Below are positions 53,555 through 64,000 of a DNA stretch of 64,000 nt, piece by piece. Positions within the stretch are counted from its first letter, which is position 1. Each line of letters begins with the position of its first letter. The DNA is from Dendrophyllia cribrosa. Its lineage: Eukaryota > Cnidaria > Anthozoa > Scleractinia > Dendrophylliidae. The translations under genes and the position numbers were made by a program. A model generated the notes under the pieces. It saw nothing but the letters and a program-made list of their open reading frames with translations, did not search any database and was not told the origin of the DNA. The DNA is taken from NCBI GenBank assembly GCA_024195265.1, contig JAJLRJ010000009.1, forward strand, positions 14,026,291 to 14,090,290, in the 5' to 3' direction.

Positions 53555-53598
53555 ACCGCGCTGACGAGCCCCAACAGGGCGAAACAGCTGTCCGCGGT
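53555..53598 (+). ncRNA. Hammerhead ribozyme motif, right arm
   Basis: ACCGCG (53555-53560), CTGACGA (53561-53567), stem II GCCC/GGGC, GAAAC (53581-53585), AGCTGTC, then CGCGGT, a perfect 6-bp stem I partner. All core positions are canonical. Confidence 0.75.
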
Positions 53599-53840
53599 TG
53601 CTACCCTGCTTTATCGGTTTCTGTCGTATTAGTGTCTCCCAAAATATACTTTTTTACGTAGTCAGATCAGCCTTGCAGTTTGTCGGTTAACAATGAGCCC
53701 GCGATATGTAATGGTCAACTGCCTTACCCATGAGACGGCGTTGACGGAAGGGGAGGGTGGGGAGTTGGACGCAGGGGTGGAGGGCTGGTGAATCAAAACG
53801 TCTACGATTGGGGAGGCCCGAGCGTTTCGTATTCATGAGT

Positions 53841-54190
53841 TGGCTCTTAGGGGCCTTTGTTTGCACTCTATTATAATTATTATAATTTATTATAATTATT
53901 TGTCTCTTAAGGGCCTCTGATTATAAGTAAATAAGAAGCAAAGGACCGCGAACGAAAATGCTGCCGGTGTACGTAGGATCTGTAACAGATCTAGTCAGCC
54001 AAATAAAGAGATACAATCAAAGTATAGAGCAAGGCTAATACTACGTAGTATCAGCCTTGTTCTATCCTCTGATTATACTCTATTATAATTATTATAATTT
54101 ATTATAATTATTATTTATTATACTTAGTTGGCCCTTAGGGGCCTTTGATTATACTCTATTGTAATTGCTAATAGTTTTTGTCCCAAAAGT
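53841..54190. repeat. Tandem AT-rich units (ttggcccttaggggcctttg)
   Basis: Three spaced copies of ttaggggcctttg / ttaagggcctctga are each followed by attatactctattataattatt. Between copies is a small palindrome (gctaatactacgtagtatcagc). Confidence 0.5.
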
Positions 54191-54300
54191 TTAAACCCCT
54201 CAGCACTCTTGACATAAGAGTTGTGAGAGAAAGGCTATGATAACTGAAGGAAGTGATTCCATAAAAACACAATAAACAAGTGTACTTTTGATCCATCTTC

Positions 54301-54306
54301 TTTATT
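54301..54306 (-). terminator. Poly(A) signal of the trefoil gene
   Basis: The minus-strand AATAAA lies 136 bp after the inferred stop of the trefoil gene. The 3' UTR holds a direct duplication of cgttatacccaagcatggct (54385 and 54408). Confidence 0.5.
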
Positions 54307-54441
54307 TCATCACATTTTTTAACTTAATCAATAATCCCTTTTAATTTATCCAGGATAATGATGTTGTGTTTGGCGACACACTGTCGTTATACCCAAGCAT
54401 GGCTCATCGTTATACCCAAGCATGGCTCATCTTTATGGGCT

Positions 54442-57400
54442 TCATGCCCCTGTAAATTAAAATAAGCAAGAAAATAAAATTAAAAGTTTCGTGTCTTTAC
54501 TGAGGACTTAAATAGTAGTTTCTGATTTTATTCAATTGACGTGGAAGTAAATACTATTAAAAAAAACTTATGGGATTCTTGCTTCCCCACTATCTGAACG
54601 CCTTGAACAGGCCAGCGAAGGGAGGGCAGTTCTTACAAGGTCTTTTCTGATTTGCTGAGAAAACAATTGAACAAACAACACAACAATGGACCCTAGCCCT
54701 GAAAATAATAAAGCTGCGTGATACTGACCCAAGTCCAATGAAATTAGAGGTTCTAAAGAGCTGCTTGGAATCTGGAAGGGAGCGATGCGAAGAAGGAAAT
54801 TGCGAGCGAAGGAAGTAGCGAGGGAACTGGGAATAGATGGCTCTGTTTTACGCATGCGCAGGTCCTCAATTTTTTCTTCTCCCCACCATTCTCGTGCCCA
54901 GAGCCTTCGTTTCGTTTGGTCAGCAGAAAAAACGAAGGGCTCTGGTAACAGTGCCTTCCGGATGTCGTAAACTCCAGGACATCCGTTAGCGCATGCCTAA
55001 TGCATTAATGTACTATTGCGCCTGCTCAATGCCAGAAACCGGAAATAAAAAACCTTTCGTGTGTGCATTCTCGTCCCCAGAGCCCTCGTTTCGTTTGGTT
55101 GAGCTCTAGAGACGAGAATGTTGTGTGTGTGGAATGGCGTTCGAAAGGGCTGTACAAGACTTAACAATTACAGGAAAACATCGCGCTAAAAAGGAAAGAA
55201 GAAAAGCTTTACGTGCTGCTGTTTTTTAGAAGAAAGATTGTCTTTGTATTTTGCCTACTGGTTTTAGAAATTCCTCGATAAGTCAACCGATTTCTTTCGT
55301 TTGGGAGCCGTGTATTTATCGTTTCGCCACTGAACGCTATCCTATCCGACCAATTCAGTTGATGGGACAGCTAAGTTTGTTGATGGACACGTTGTGGTCA
55401 TTGATTAGGCGTATTTCATTAAACAGTGGTAAGAAATATCGAGGAATTTTTGTTTTGCATTCGTTTCATGTTATTTTAATTGGGCGTCGAGTGACCTTCG
55501 TTTCCCTAGATTTGCATTTCAAGTTGTAGCAAAGATTACTACCTAATAAAAAATATATAACTTGCTTACGGAGAGTGCTGATAGCGTTGTTGTTGTTGTT
55601 ATTTAAAATGGGTAACCTAGTGGTAATATTTCCTTTCACCCTTGGGCTTTCTTCAGGATTTCTGCCTCTCCTTTAATTAATACTCGTCCCTGTTGCAAGC
55701 AACATACTTCTTTAATATTCGTGGCCGCTTTATATAGCTTCGTCTTCCAAGACAAATACTGATTATTTTCGGAAACGAATCGCTCATATTTAGCGACAAT
55801 TAGATCCCGTTATACTTTGAAATATAGCAGCCGTATCTTTACCTGCTAAACCAAACAAAACTGGGTGACATTGGTCGTTGAATACGTTGAAATTAAAACG
55901 TTGGTTTTGTTGATGTGGTCATAGGACTTCAACATTTGAAATTCAACCGGAAGTAAAACCTTATGCGTAGAGGCGTAAAATTTTTTACCTTGTTGCGCAT
56001 TCATTTTTTAACGGCCAATAAAAGATTCAAATTTTTGTCCGTTACCAGAGCTACACGAGACGCAATTTAAAAAAAAAACGTGGAGCTCTGGGGACGAGAA
56101 TGTCTCCCCACCATCTGAAATATCGAACAATTAATGGACCCTTTTCCAAAATGGCGGCTTGAAACAGGCTATCGATAGTTGATAAGGGCTTGTTGTTTTT
56201 TTTAGTTGAGCCGGCACTACTCTCGATTATGTTTTCATTTTTAGCACCCTGCGTACGCTTATTAATATTTAACCCTTTCTCTCCCAAAGTCAATTATGGT
56301 GACATTTCATGAAGATCCAACTTATAAGTCTTTTGACGAAATCCTATGGTGTGACCATTCAAATGACGAAATCTCTTCGACAGTACTTTTGCATGGTACC
56401 ATTTGTTTTTCATTGTTTTACAAAATGAAATTTGGGATTTTTTTTTATTTATTTATTTTTTTCAATTTTTTGCACTCGCTGCATTCTTACGTCTTACCTT
56501 GCTTGTTTTTGCCATTAAAACAGTAAGGGATACCAGCTTGGACGGTATCGTCCCAACAGCACCCGTTGTCCTTTTCACATTCGTCTCGGTCTATTCCAAA
56601 ATAGCCACAATCCACTCTGTTCTTGGGCGGGATGCCGAAGCATTTGTCATCTACAAGTAGATTATATTTAAGTGCACGGCATGTCTGAAAACCAGTTTTA
56701 CTGAGCCGTTTTACCGTGTTTAAATAAAGTTAATTGATTGAAGTGGTTAAAAAACGGTTAAAAAACGACTGTCGGATATGGAAAAAAATACAAGAGGTAT
56801 TCTTTCGCATACATGACCTTACAACAGATATTTTTTTCTATCAAATAATTGAACCAATTTTTATCTCAGGAACGAATAGTTTTTTATGTCGTTTTTTTAT
56901 GCGAATATCGTTAAGGTAATTAATAGGCCATTTCCGAGTTGCCTTTAGCCTCTCTATCAAAGCGAGGCTAGGTGCGAAACCTTTCATATAAAAATGAGTT
57001 TTGATTCACATGCAAATAAGTTTTATTTGCATGTGAATCAAAACTCATTTTCATATGCTTTGATAGAGAGGCTAAACACAACTCGGAAATGACCTATTCC
57101 TATTTGGTATTTTATATGACAACGTTTCTGAAATAGACCATTTTACAGTTGTGTGCTTGGTGACCTGGCCTTTGAATGGAAGTGAGGCTGGAGGTGACCT
57201 TGTTGTGACACAGAACTTAGTCCTTTTCATATGTAAATTCAGCTAGTTAGCGTGAGAAAAACATTATTAACATATGAAAAGCAAGCATATTAAGATTTAT
57301 ATTTTTGTGTTTAATTCTTCGTTTTACACTGTAATAATCTGCAGGTTTGAGTTTCAACGCTGCAGTTTCGTTAGCATTTTAAAGTAAATTTTGTGTGATT

Positions 57401-57904
57401 TTCTGCAGTTATGGACAAATTAGAAATCCAAGGCGGCACATTTAATAATTCCACGTTAGGTGACGTAAAATCATAAATATTATCGAGTTAAAAAAAATAA
57501 AACGTCAGAAACGTTTTTCATGTATAAGCAACAACAACAACGATTTATTTTTCAAATAATAAAACAAAATATAGTAGCAACCCGCAAATAACTAGAGTTA
57601 ATCGTGGCGGGTTGCTACGCACTAAACAGTTACAGAAGTTCACTATAAAATAAATGACTGATAACAAGATTACCTTCCGAATAAAAACAATATTTGGTTG
57701 GGACACCATAGTCTTGATCGTCCCAGCAACATTTCCTGGTCTGGCAAGTTGCCTGGTTTATCCCATACCATCCACAGTCCATTCTCTCATCGATTTTAAT
57801 AGCTTTGCACTTATCACCTGACGAATAAGAAAGTAGAGATATTATCCTTCAAATAAAATGAAATTTGATACTGAAAAGCCCTGAGGGGAATATTCGAATC
57901 AGTA

Positions 57905-57941
<37 letters not shown>

Positions 57942-60900
57942 TTGAAATTTATCCCTGCCGACCCCAGAACCCATCCCTCTTTTCATTCGTTTAGTAATGA
58001 ATTGAATTACAAAAAATTTGTCTTGGTCGTAGAGAGAATATAGGCTTCAGCTGATCAGGCCTTAGCCAGTATTGAGGAAAAAAAGGTTTGTTGTTGTTGT
58101 TGTTAAATAGAACAATAATTATTAAATGATTTTAGAACTGAACCACGCGACCTAGGAGATTAAAAGAGTGTTAACCTCAGGGGGGACGTGGATGCGGTGT
58201 TTTTCTCTACTGTGCCTCGATATTATTTTGGTATGGCTACAGTGCTACTAATTCTTTTTTTTAGCAATCTACAAGGTCTATGACCGGGGATAGTTGCAGG
58301 TTGTACTTAGGGAGAGGTGGAAAGTCTTCTTACCTTGTTTGTCTTTTCCAAAGTAGCAATAAGGAAGTCCAGCTCCGACGGTATCATCCCAGCAGCATCC
58401 TCTCTGATTTTCGCAGTCATTCCGACTTATTCCATGATAGCCGCAGTCTTTTCTCTCTTTGGCAGGGGTGCCATGACATTTATGATCTGTTGACATGTTC
58501 AAAATTGTTAAAAGAAATGTGCCATGGTGATTATAGACGTTTTGCGGTCAAAACTGCCCCAAATTAAACCAAGTACCTTTTTCATACACGAAATGCTTTT
58601 TGAAAACTAAAAGGAACATAAAAAAAGCGCCTGGGTACGAGGCAGCGTAGGATATACAAAATATTACCTGCGGCATAAAAACAATATTTTGTTGGATAGC
58701 CATAGTTGTAATCATCGTGACAACAGTTTCTGTCCACCAGGCAAGTTGTCTTGTTGATTCCATACCACCCACAGTCAGTTCTATCCTTGGGGTTAACAGC
58801 TGTGCATTGCCCTGTATCGCAAAAGATACTGGATTAGTTTGAATAATTATTGCATGTACACTTGCCAAATGGACTGATTAGTCAAGTAGTGCATTTATTT
58901 CAAAATGAGTGGTTTTCATGAGTGGGTCGAAAAGTCATTCAAGTTCGCAACTTGGTTTGGTTTTGCACTTTCACGCGATATGATTGTCAAAATACTCAGC
59001 GCGTTCCGCTTATCATTTGGGAATGACTTTCATTAATCGGGAACGGATTGCATTATTGAAATCAAAATTCAGATTTAAAATTGATTATTGGAATCTTCCA
59101 ACGGTAGCCTCATTCGAAATAACGAATGTTGATCGGTTTATTTACTGACATCAGTCAAAAGTTCACAGCCAAAATACGCAACTAAGCAATTAGATGTAAC
59201 CGGCGCCCGAGCGCGGGAAAACGCGTACAAATATATTATATTAGTATATATTGAAACAGTGGATAGCATTGTTGGCGCGCTCTGATTGGCTACTGAAACT
59301 CGGAATAGCAAGTGCTATTCACCTCCCAGCAATTTGCGCGCGAAAATTGTAATCGTTGACAGGAATAAATGAGTTAAAAAGTATCATTTTCGTTATATTA
59401 TCTCATTGTTTCAGTATATACTAAAACAGCTATTCACCTCAGTGTAGGTGGGTAGTGGTAGATATTTACCGAGCCGCGAAGCGGCTCGGTAAATATCCAC
59501 TCCACTTCGGTGAATAGTTGTTAACTATTAAATGGTTCTACTTCTGATTGGTTGAGAAAATGGCGCGAAAGTTTTTAACCAATCACAAAGCGTAGTAATG
59601 CAAACCAAAGCAATCGGGAAATTACTCTCGACACTCAATTGAAACCGCTCTTGAATAGCAGCAGTTCCTGTTTGAATTGATATTTGATTGGATTATCCAC
59701 CTGACTATCCCACGAAACACTGCAACCAATCTATGCAGGCGTTTTTACGCGCTTGGCAACGGCTACATGTATTTGCTTCAAATAGTTCTAATAGACTGCA
59801 TCTATTGTGATTGCCAGAGTGCTTACTTTGTCAAGAGCGGGGAAAAGGGTTGGAATGTTGTGCCGCATAAGAAATGATGTTATATCGCATTGATGCAATG
59901 TTTACATCTTTTATCCTATACATTTTGGACTATTGTGATGCAGTTTGAAATTGCTGTGACAAGGGAACTGAGCGATTCTCTAGAGCGGCTTCAGGGACGT
60001 GCAGGCTGAACTGTATCTAAGCTAAGTGACAGTGACTCGGCCTTGAGTTATATCAGTTGGTCTACCGTGCAATAGAGGCACGAAAGTCACACATTCAAAC
60101 TTGTTAAGAAGTGTATAGATGGGCGTTGCCCTCAATTCTATATTAAAAAGGAATATACACAGGCGCTTTACCAGGCAAAGTAATTAACTACATCTACCGA
60201 AAGGTATAAGGGATGCGCAATATTCTTAATTAATTTTCACGTCAATTGCTGCATATTTGCTGAAAAAATAAGATAACTAAGCATTCCTGAAGTTTTTTTT
60301 CATAAGCTTATAGGGTCTTATAGGCATTTAAAAATATTTCAGTTTTTCACATTACTTTCTTCGTTTTCTTTTGTTAGCTTGCGATTAAGAAAAGTATCTT
60401 TTTTAAGAATTCTCACTTTGCTTGTCTTTGCCTTTGAAGCAATAAGGGAGACCTTGTGCTACCGTATCATCCCAACAGCACCCTTTCAATTCGCAATCAC
60501 CCTGATTCATTCCTGGATAGCCGCAATCAATTCTGTCCGCGGGAAGGGTGCCTTGACAGTTGGAATCTGTTGAAAAGTTCAAACATTTCAGTTCGCCTAA
60601 GAGGAGGCTTTTAAGCACTTAATATGTAGTGGGTCATAATTTTGAAAAATACTTAAATTAGATTTCCGTGCCACGATAATCAAAAGATCTCTCATACTTA
60701 GCTTTTTACTCGTAATCAATGGTTGAATAATAAATGTGGTATTCTTGCCAGAATATAAAGCAAGGTATAAAACGGCAATACAATAGTCTCCCATGCAGCG
60801 TTATTTGTCTCGTCACGCAACGCTCGTGGGGAGGAGCGTTGCGTGATGAGACAAATAACGGTTGCGTGGGAGACTAGCAATGCAACGACCGCATTATTTT

Positions 60901-62124
60901 TAAAACAACAACACAGCCACCACGGAAACAAAAAATTCAAGTACATAAATAGCAAAATGGTTCAGCAACTTACCCGAAAGTGAAGCCCCAAAGGCGTATC
61001 CTGTTTAAAACAGTTAAAAATGAACAAACATATCACTTAAATAAATAAAATAAATACCTTTATTTGAGTGTCAAACTAAAATAGCGAACCACTAAATGGG
61101 GACACTATCAATTAAATAATGATACAACTACAATTAATAAAACTATTTTACATGACTATCTACGATTATTAAATAAAGACCTGGGTGACTTTGTATTTAT
61201 AAATGTATATAAGCTTAATAGAATAGTAAAAAAAATACGAAAAAAAATATTTGCAACTTCATTGACTACTACCAACCAATTAATTAAATAAATACGGAAT
61301 GATATTTCATTTTACAATGACCAGTAGATATGGGTGCGTTGTTATTGGTCCTGAGCCGCAACTAAGTAACGAGACTACTGTCACAAGGGTGACGTTAGCC
61401 CGGGGTCGGGTGGGGGGGGGGGGGGGGGGGGGGGGGTCGGGGGGGACTCTACCTGTATATTTTCGGGTGTGCCGCTGGGACTCTGAAATCCTAACTCTCT
61501 ACCAGACCAATTTCAGCTGATTTTGCAGCCCTATACTAGACTAGACACCGAAAATACCTACTTTATCCCGAAATTGCTAATTTAGAACTGTATTACTATA
61601 AATTACTTTAACGGAAAACCATCTTTCAACAATGTTGCCGCAATGATTTTATTTTCCTTTAGGGAAGGCTCTTTCTCTTAGAGTTTCAACTCCTGTTCTA
61701 GACTTAATTCTTCATACCACTGATCCCGGCAAATGATATCCTATTCTAGACAAAACTCTCTGATTTCTATAGCCTATCCCAGACTAAACTGCTTAAGAAC
61801 CATCCGATCAAAAGAAAACGTTTATTCGGTGTACTTTTTGCATTTGTACGGCTGCCATTAAATTTACATGTTCCTGAATTTCCAAAAGATAGCCAGCGAA
61901 AGTGACATCGGAGACTCAAAACTTAACCGAAAATGGTTAACGCCCTAGCGAACAACTGAATAGACCATTTGAATGAAATCACTTCTGATTCAGTAAAGTA
62001 TCGTCTTGTTTAAAAATACTGTTAAAGTCGATTTTCATGATTTACTTTAAAGTTTGAGGCTTCTTGATACTTGATACCGCTTACCTACGCTAAGAAGAAT
62101 TACCAAAATCATTGTTGAAGGCAT
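54442..62124 (-). CDS. Secreted protein with five trefoil (P-type) domains
   Basis: Minus-strand exons: 62085-62124, 60974-61000, 60417-60566, 58668-58811, 58334-58486, 57674-57817, 56498-56650 and 54442-54449. All are in phase, giving about 272 aa. The start MPSTMILVILLSVGYAFGAS is a signal peptide split by an intron. Each long exon encodes one trefoil with six cysteines, and two subtypes alternate: CGYPGM/CGYHGI/CGYFGI with CCWDDTVxxGLPYC (domains 1, 3, 5), and CGWYGI with YGxPTKYCFY (domains 2, 4). Phase-1 introns flank every domain, the classic shuffling arrangement. Trefoil domains bind mucin glycans and stabilise mucus, so a mucus or epithelial secretion role is inferred. The final three-residue exon (GGGCATGA after TTTACAG) is inferred from phase and the nearby poly(A) signal; a longer 3' part is possible. 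Domain 2 has CCHDD where the others have CCWDD. Confidence 0.85.
54885..55125. repeat. attctcgtccccagagcc-family repeat
   Basis: The motifs ccagagccttcgtttcgttt and aacgaagggctctgg are inverted at 54898-54945. A second unit (cattctcgtccccagagccc ... gagacgagaatg) lies at 55067-55121, and a fragment occurs at 56082-56102 in reverse. Confidence 0.55.
55126..56269. other. Trefoil-gene last intron, no further exon recognised
   Basis: A sixth trefoil exon was sought in this stretch on the minus strand and none has the cysteine pattern. It holds short repeat fragments only. Confidence 0.4.
56270..56430 (-). repeat. aacccttaactct-family repeat, reverse copy
   Basis: On the minus strand it reads through catgcaaaagtactgtcgaa and atttgaatggtcacacca to agagaaagggtt. 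It ends about 70 bp from trefoil exon 7. Confidence 0.65.
56927..57107. repeat. MITE with ggccatttccgagttg ends
   Basis: The ends taggccatttccgagttg and caactcggaaatgacctat are inverted. Inner arms (gcctctctatcaaag, aatgagttttgattcacatg) form an almost perfect 70-bp foldback. In a trefoil-gene intron. Confidence 0.7.
59255..59525. repeat. Dispersed repeat, copy 2 (inverse of 10.7 kb copy)
   Basis: Same blocks as at 10665-10890 in reverse order. It carries an extra hairpin (taccgagccgcgaagcggct / cggta) near 59468-59494 that the first copy lacks. Confidence 0.7.
59900..60190 (+). pseudogene. Degenerate LINE reverse-transcriptase C-terminal relic
   Basis: In broken frames it reads LDYCDAV, LSDSLERLQGRAG, TVSKLSDSDSALSYISW, RHESHTFKLVKKCIDG and PQFYIKKEY. 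These align in order with the LINE tail at 4858-5421. Stops and shifts show it is long dead. It lies in the intron between trefoil exons 3 and 4. Confidence 0.6.
60793..60872. repeat. Palindrome gagcgttgcgtgatgagaca type
   Basis: The arms gtctcccatgcagcgttatt with tgtctcgtcacgcaacgctc and their inverse form a foldback of ~38 bp per arm. A single arm of the same family is at 52497-52552. Confidence 0.65.
61407..61443. repeat. Poly-G tract
   Basis: A G run of about 25 bases, then tcgggggg. Simple repeat in the trefoil-gene intron between exons 1 and 2. Confidence 0.75.
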
Positions 62125-62251
62125 ACTGTTCAGCCGGCTGCTCGCTCGAAGAAAAACTTGATAATCCTTTGGAGAGAAAATGACGAAGAGATCAAGTCCT
62201 GTTTTAAAAAAGACAAATTAGCAAAACTCGTAGGAATAATGCACGCTGCTC

Positions 62252-62327
62252 TCTGTGCGTATTCTTTTCAGATCCATAGCATATCTATTTCTGATACTCC
62301 ATTGTGGATCGTGCGCATTCATAGTCA
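62252..62327 (+). repeat. Direct repeat copy 1 (second copy at 63.9 kb)
   Basis: The blocks tctgtgcgtattcttt, tatctatttctgat and ctccattgtggatcgtgcg recur in the same order at 63881-63998. It is upstream of the trefoil gene's first exon. Confidence 0.65.
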
Positions 62328-63880
62328 CCTCTGGACCTCTATCTTGTAATGAAGCCGCTTTGTTTTATATTATAAAGAAGGGAAGGCTCGATTGTAGGGA
62401 TTTTGTTGGCTGTGCAGCAGGCGTTAAACAATATTTGGTGCTACTTTGAGGACACGCGCGCAATATATGTTAAGGCAAAGAGTGCTTGCCCTTGAAAACT
62501 CGTCAATATTTCGGAGGTAGATGTTTGATTAATTTTTGAGGGTTTCTTGGGGAGCAAAGTCGTCTTTATTTTAAAGTATAGAAGTCTCGATTGTAGGCCC
62601 GATAGCTAGGCAGTATAGTTTTGTGGACGTGCGAGAGATCTAAAGGAATTCGAATGTGACAAATGGCGAATGGACTGAAGTGAAGTGATACAAATATGAC
62701 TTATTGCTCAATAAAGAATTTTCCGTCTGATATCGTTCGGCTTCGCTGTGTATCTTTACGGCCTTTTAACTTTTGTTACGCGTCTTTGCGCATCGTTCTC
62801 TACAGCCAGGAACTGTTTGTCTGTCGTGGCTAGTACTTGCCATGACCAAACTTCTACGATTCTTTAAACTGCTTAGTAAATATAAGTAAGGAAAATGACA
62901 ATGAGTCAGAGGTAGAAATTTTGTGCCTCCTATAAATAATTCCATGCGTGTTAAGTTTCGATTTTCCGTTCTCAGGGCCGTCAAGGCCGAATAGTCTAAT
63001 TTCTAGAGGAGAATATAATCTTCACAGATTAATCCAAAAACGTTTGTTGCTGTTTAGCATATATAGCTCTAGACGAAGGGTTGGACCTAGATCAGTCAGT
63101 TTAAACATCGTGTAAAATAAATGACTTTTAAACCGCTAGAGAAATTACTGACCTTCAATCCTGTTTCGATTCCCTTCGACAATACAATACAGAATGTTTG
63201 TATCCTTTCAGATGTACTGAGTACATTTCTACGTGGCGCGGTTGTTATGTAAAAACGTGTTTTTGGAAAAACACGTACCAAATAGACAGCTGACTGTTAA
63301 AAGAAAGAGCTAAAAGCTTTTACGTACTGGCTTACGATGACAAAGTGTCTCAAATAGTGCCGTGAAAAACGACGTTTTTATGAAAATTAATTTTAGAAAT
63401 GCACTACGTTCAAAAGCAATCATTGCGACAGGTTTCCCGAGGCCAAAGAAAAGAGCACGCAAACCAGGAAAAGAAATACTTGATATTTCGGTTTAGAGCG
63501 TATGTCTTTGTTTAGAATGGGAATATAACCCAGCAAAAATGTTTGTGTGCGTCTACGTTGCCTTCAATTTATCGCGCGTCACAGCGTTCGAGAGCATTTT
63601 ACCTAAAAGGGTTCAGTCATGTGCTTCACGTGTTTTAAAATGCAAAAGGTTTTTAAAGCCTTCTTCAGAAAGAAATCTATCAATCATTTTCTTGTAAAAC
63701 GTTTCTGTTATTCAGAAATGATCAAATGATTTTAAAAAGTTCCATTAAAGAAAATATTTCATGAGTCATATTTGTAAAAATCTAGAACTCAGATCAAACA
63801 TTTGGTCATTTGGTAAGGGAAAAAATGGCGGCCAAAGCAGATTGCCGGTCATGTCATATTGTCTTGAGTTACTGGCCCTG
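62328..63880. other. Intergenic, no supported gene
   Basis: No exon, RNA gene or clear repeat family is recognised. Short frames have no family pattern. Confidence 0.4.
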
Positions 63881-63998
63881 TCTGTGCGTATTCTTTTGAC
63901 ATCCGTAGTATATCTATTTCTGATTTCTGATATTTCTGACATCCGTAGTATATCTATTTCTGATTCTCCATTGTGGATCGTGCGTATTCATAGTTCAT
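63881..63998 (+). repeat. Direct repeat copy 2 with internal duplication
   Basis: The same sequence as at 62252-62327, but the part gacatccgtagtatatctat is present twice in tandem. The copy reaches the right edge of the window. Confidence 0.65.
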
Positions 63999-64000
63999 TC

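Larger units (their letters stand above)
53184..53692. repeat. Penelope-type palindrome with two intact hammerhead cores, split by a SINE tail
   Basis: The arms aaccgacaaactgcaaggct ... and their inverse at 53485-53692 match closely. The left arm is interrupted at 53275-53341 by a SINE-tail sequence also present at 47.3 kb. The centre is cattgtgc/gcacaatg around an AT loop. Each arm has a canonical core, described separately. Confidence 0.7.

Overview
This is eukaryotic DNA from an intron-rich, repeat-dense animal genome. The gene content, the many Penelope-like retroelements and the short inverted-repeat elements fit an anthozoan cnidarian, most likely a stony coral. That placement is inferred from gene repertoire and repeat style, because no species marker is visible. 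Most open frames in the window are shadows or repeats. The real genes were rebuilt exon by exon from GT/AG junctions, reading phase and family conservation.

Left to right: (1) at 1-511, minus strand, the N-terminal part of a DZIP3-type HEPN-domain protein runs off the left edge. (2) At 3745-22957, minus strand, 18 phase-consistent exons encode the first ~597 residues of C2CD5 (C2-domain protein of vesicle traffic). Its 3' half is not in the window. Its introns hold a LINE tail, SINEs, hAT-like elements, a Penelope-like element (PLE) with an 854-codon open frame and 11-bp target duplications, truncated and palindromic PLE pieces, and several hammerhead-ribozyme cores. (3) At 23347-40274, plus strand, 16 exons encode a complete 514-aa CPSF6 (cleavage factor Im 68-kDa subunit). 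It starts about 390 bp from C2CD5, so the two genes share a divergent promoter region. Its introns carry a pogo-type transposon, a decayed Gypsy element, nested MITEs and another hammerhead palindrome. (4) 40.6-45.3 kb is repeat-rich intergenic DNA with two nested TTAA-ended elements. (5) At 45333-50052, plus strand, four exons encode a 740-aa TRIM-NHL protein (RING, two B-boxes, coiled coil, six NHL repeats). (6) 50.1-54.3 kb is intergenic, with a MITE and a PLE palindrome carrying two hammerhead cores. (7) At 54442-62124, minus strand, eight exons encode a ~272-aa secreted protein with a signal peptide and five trefoil domains. (8) 62.1-64 kb has no gene I can support.

The genes do not form a pathway. 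CPSF6 acts in pre-mRNA 3' processing, C2CD5 in vesicle traffic, TRIM-NHL in ubiquitin ligation and RNA regulation, the trefoil protein in mucus or epithelial secretion, and the HEPN protein probably in innate immunity. The least ordinary content is the set of Penelope-derived palindromes with paired hammerhead cores, and the PLE whose first ATG lies in its own target-site duplication.
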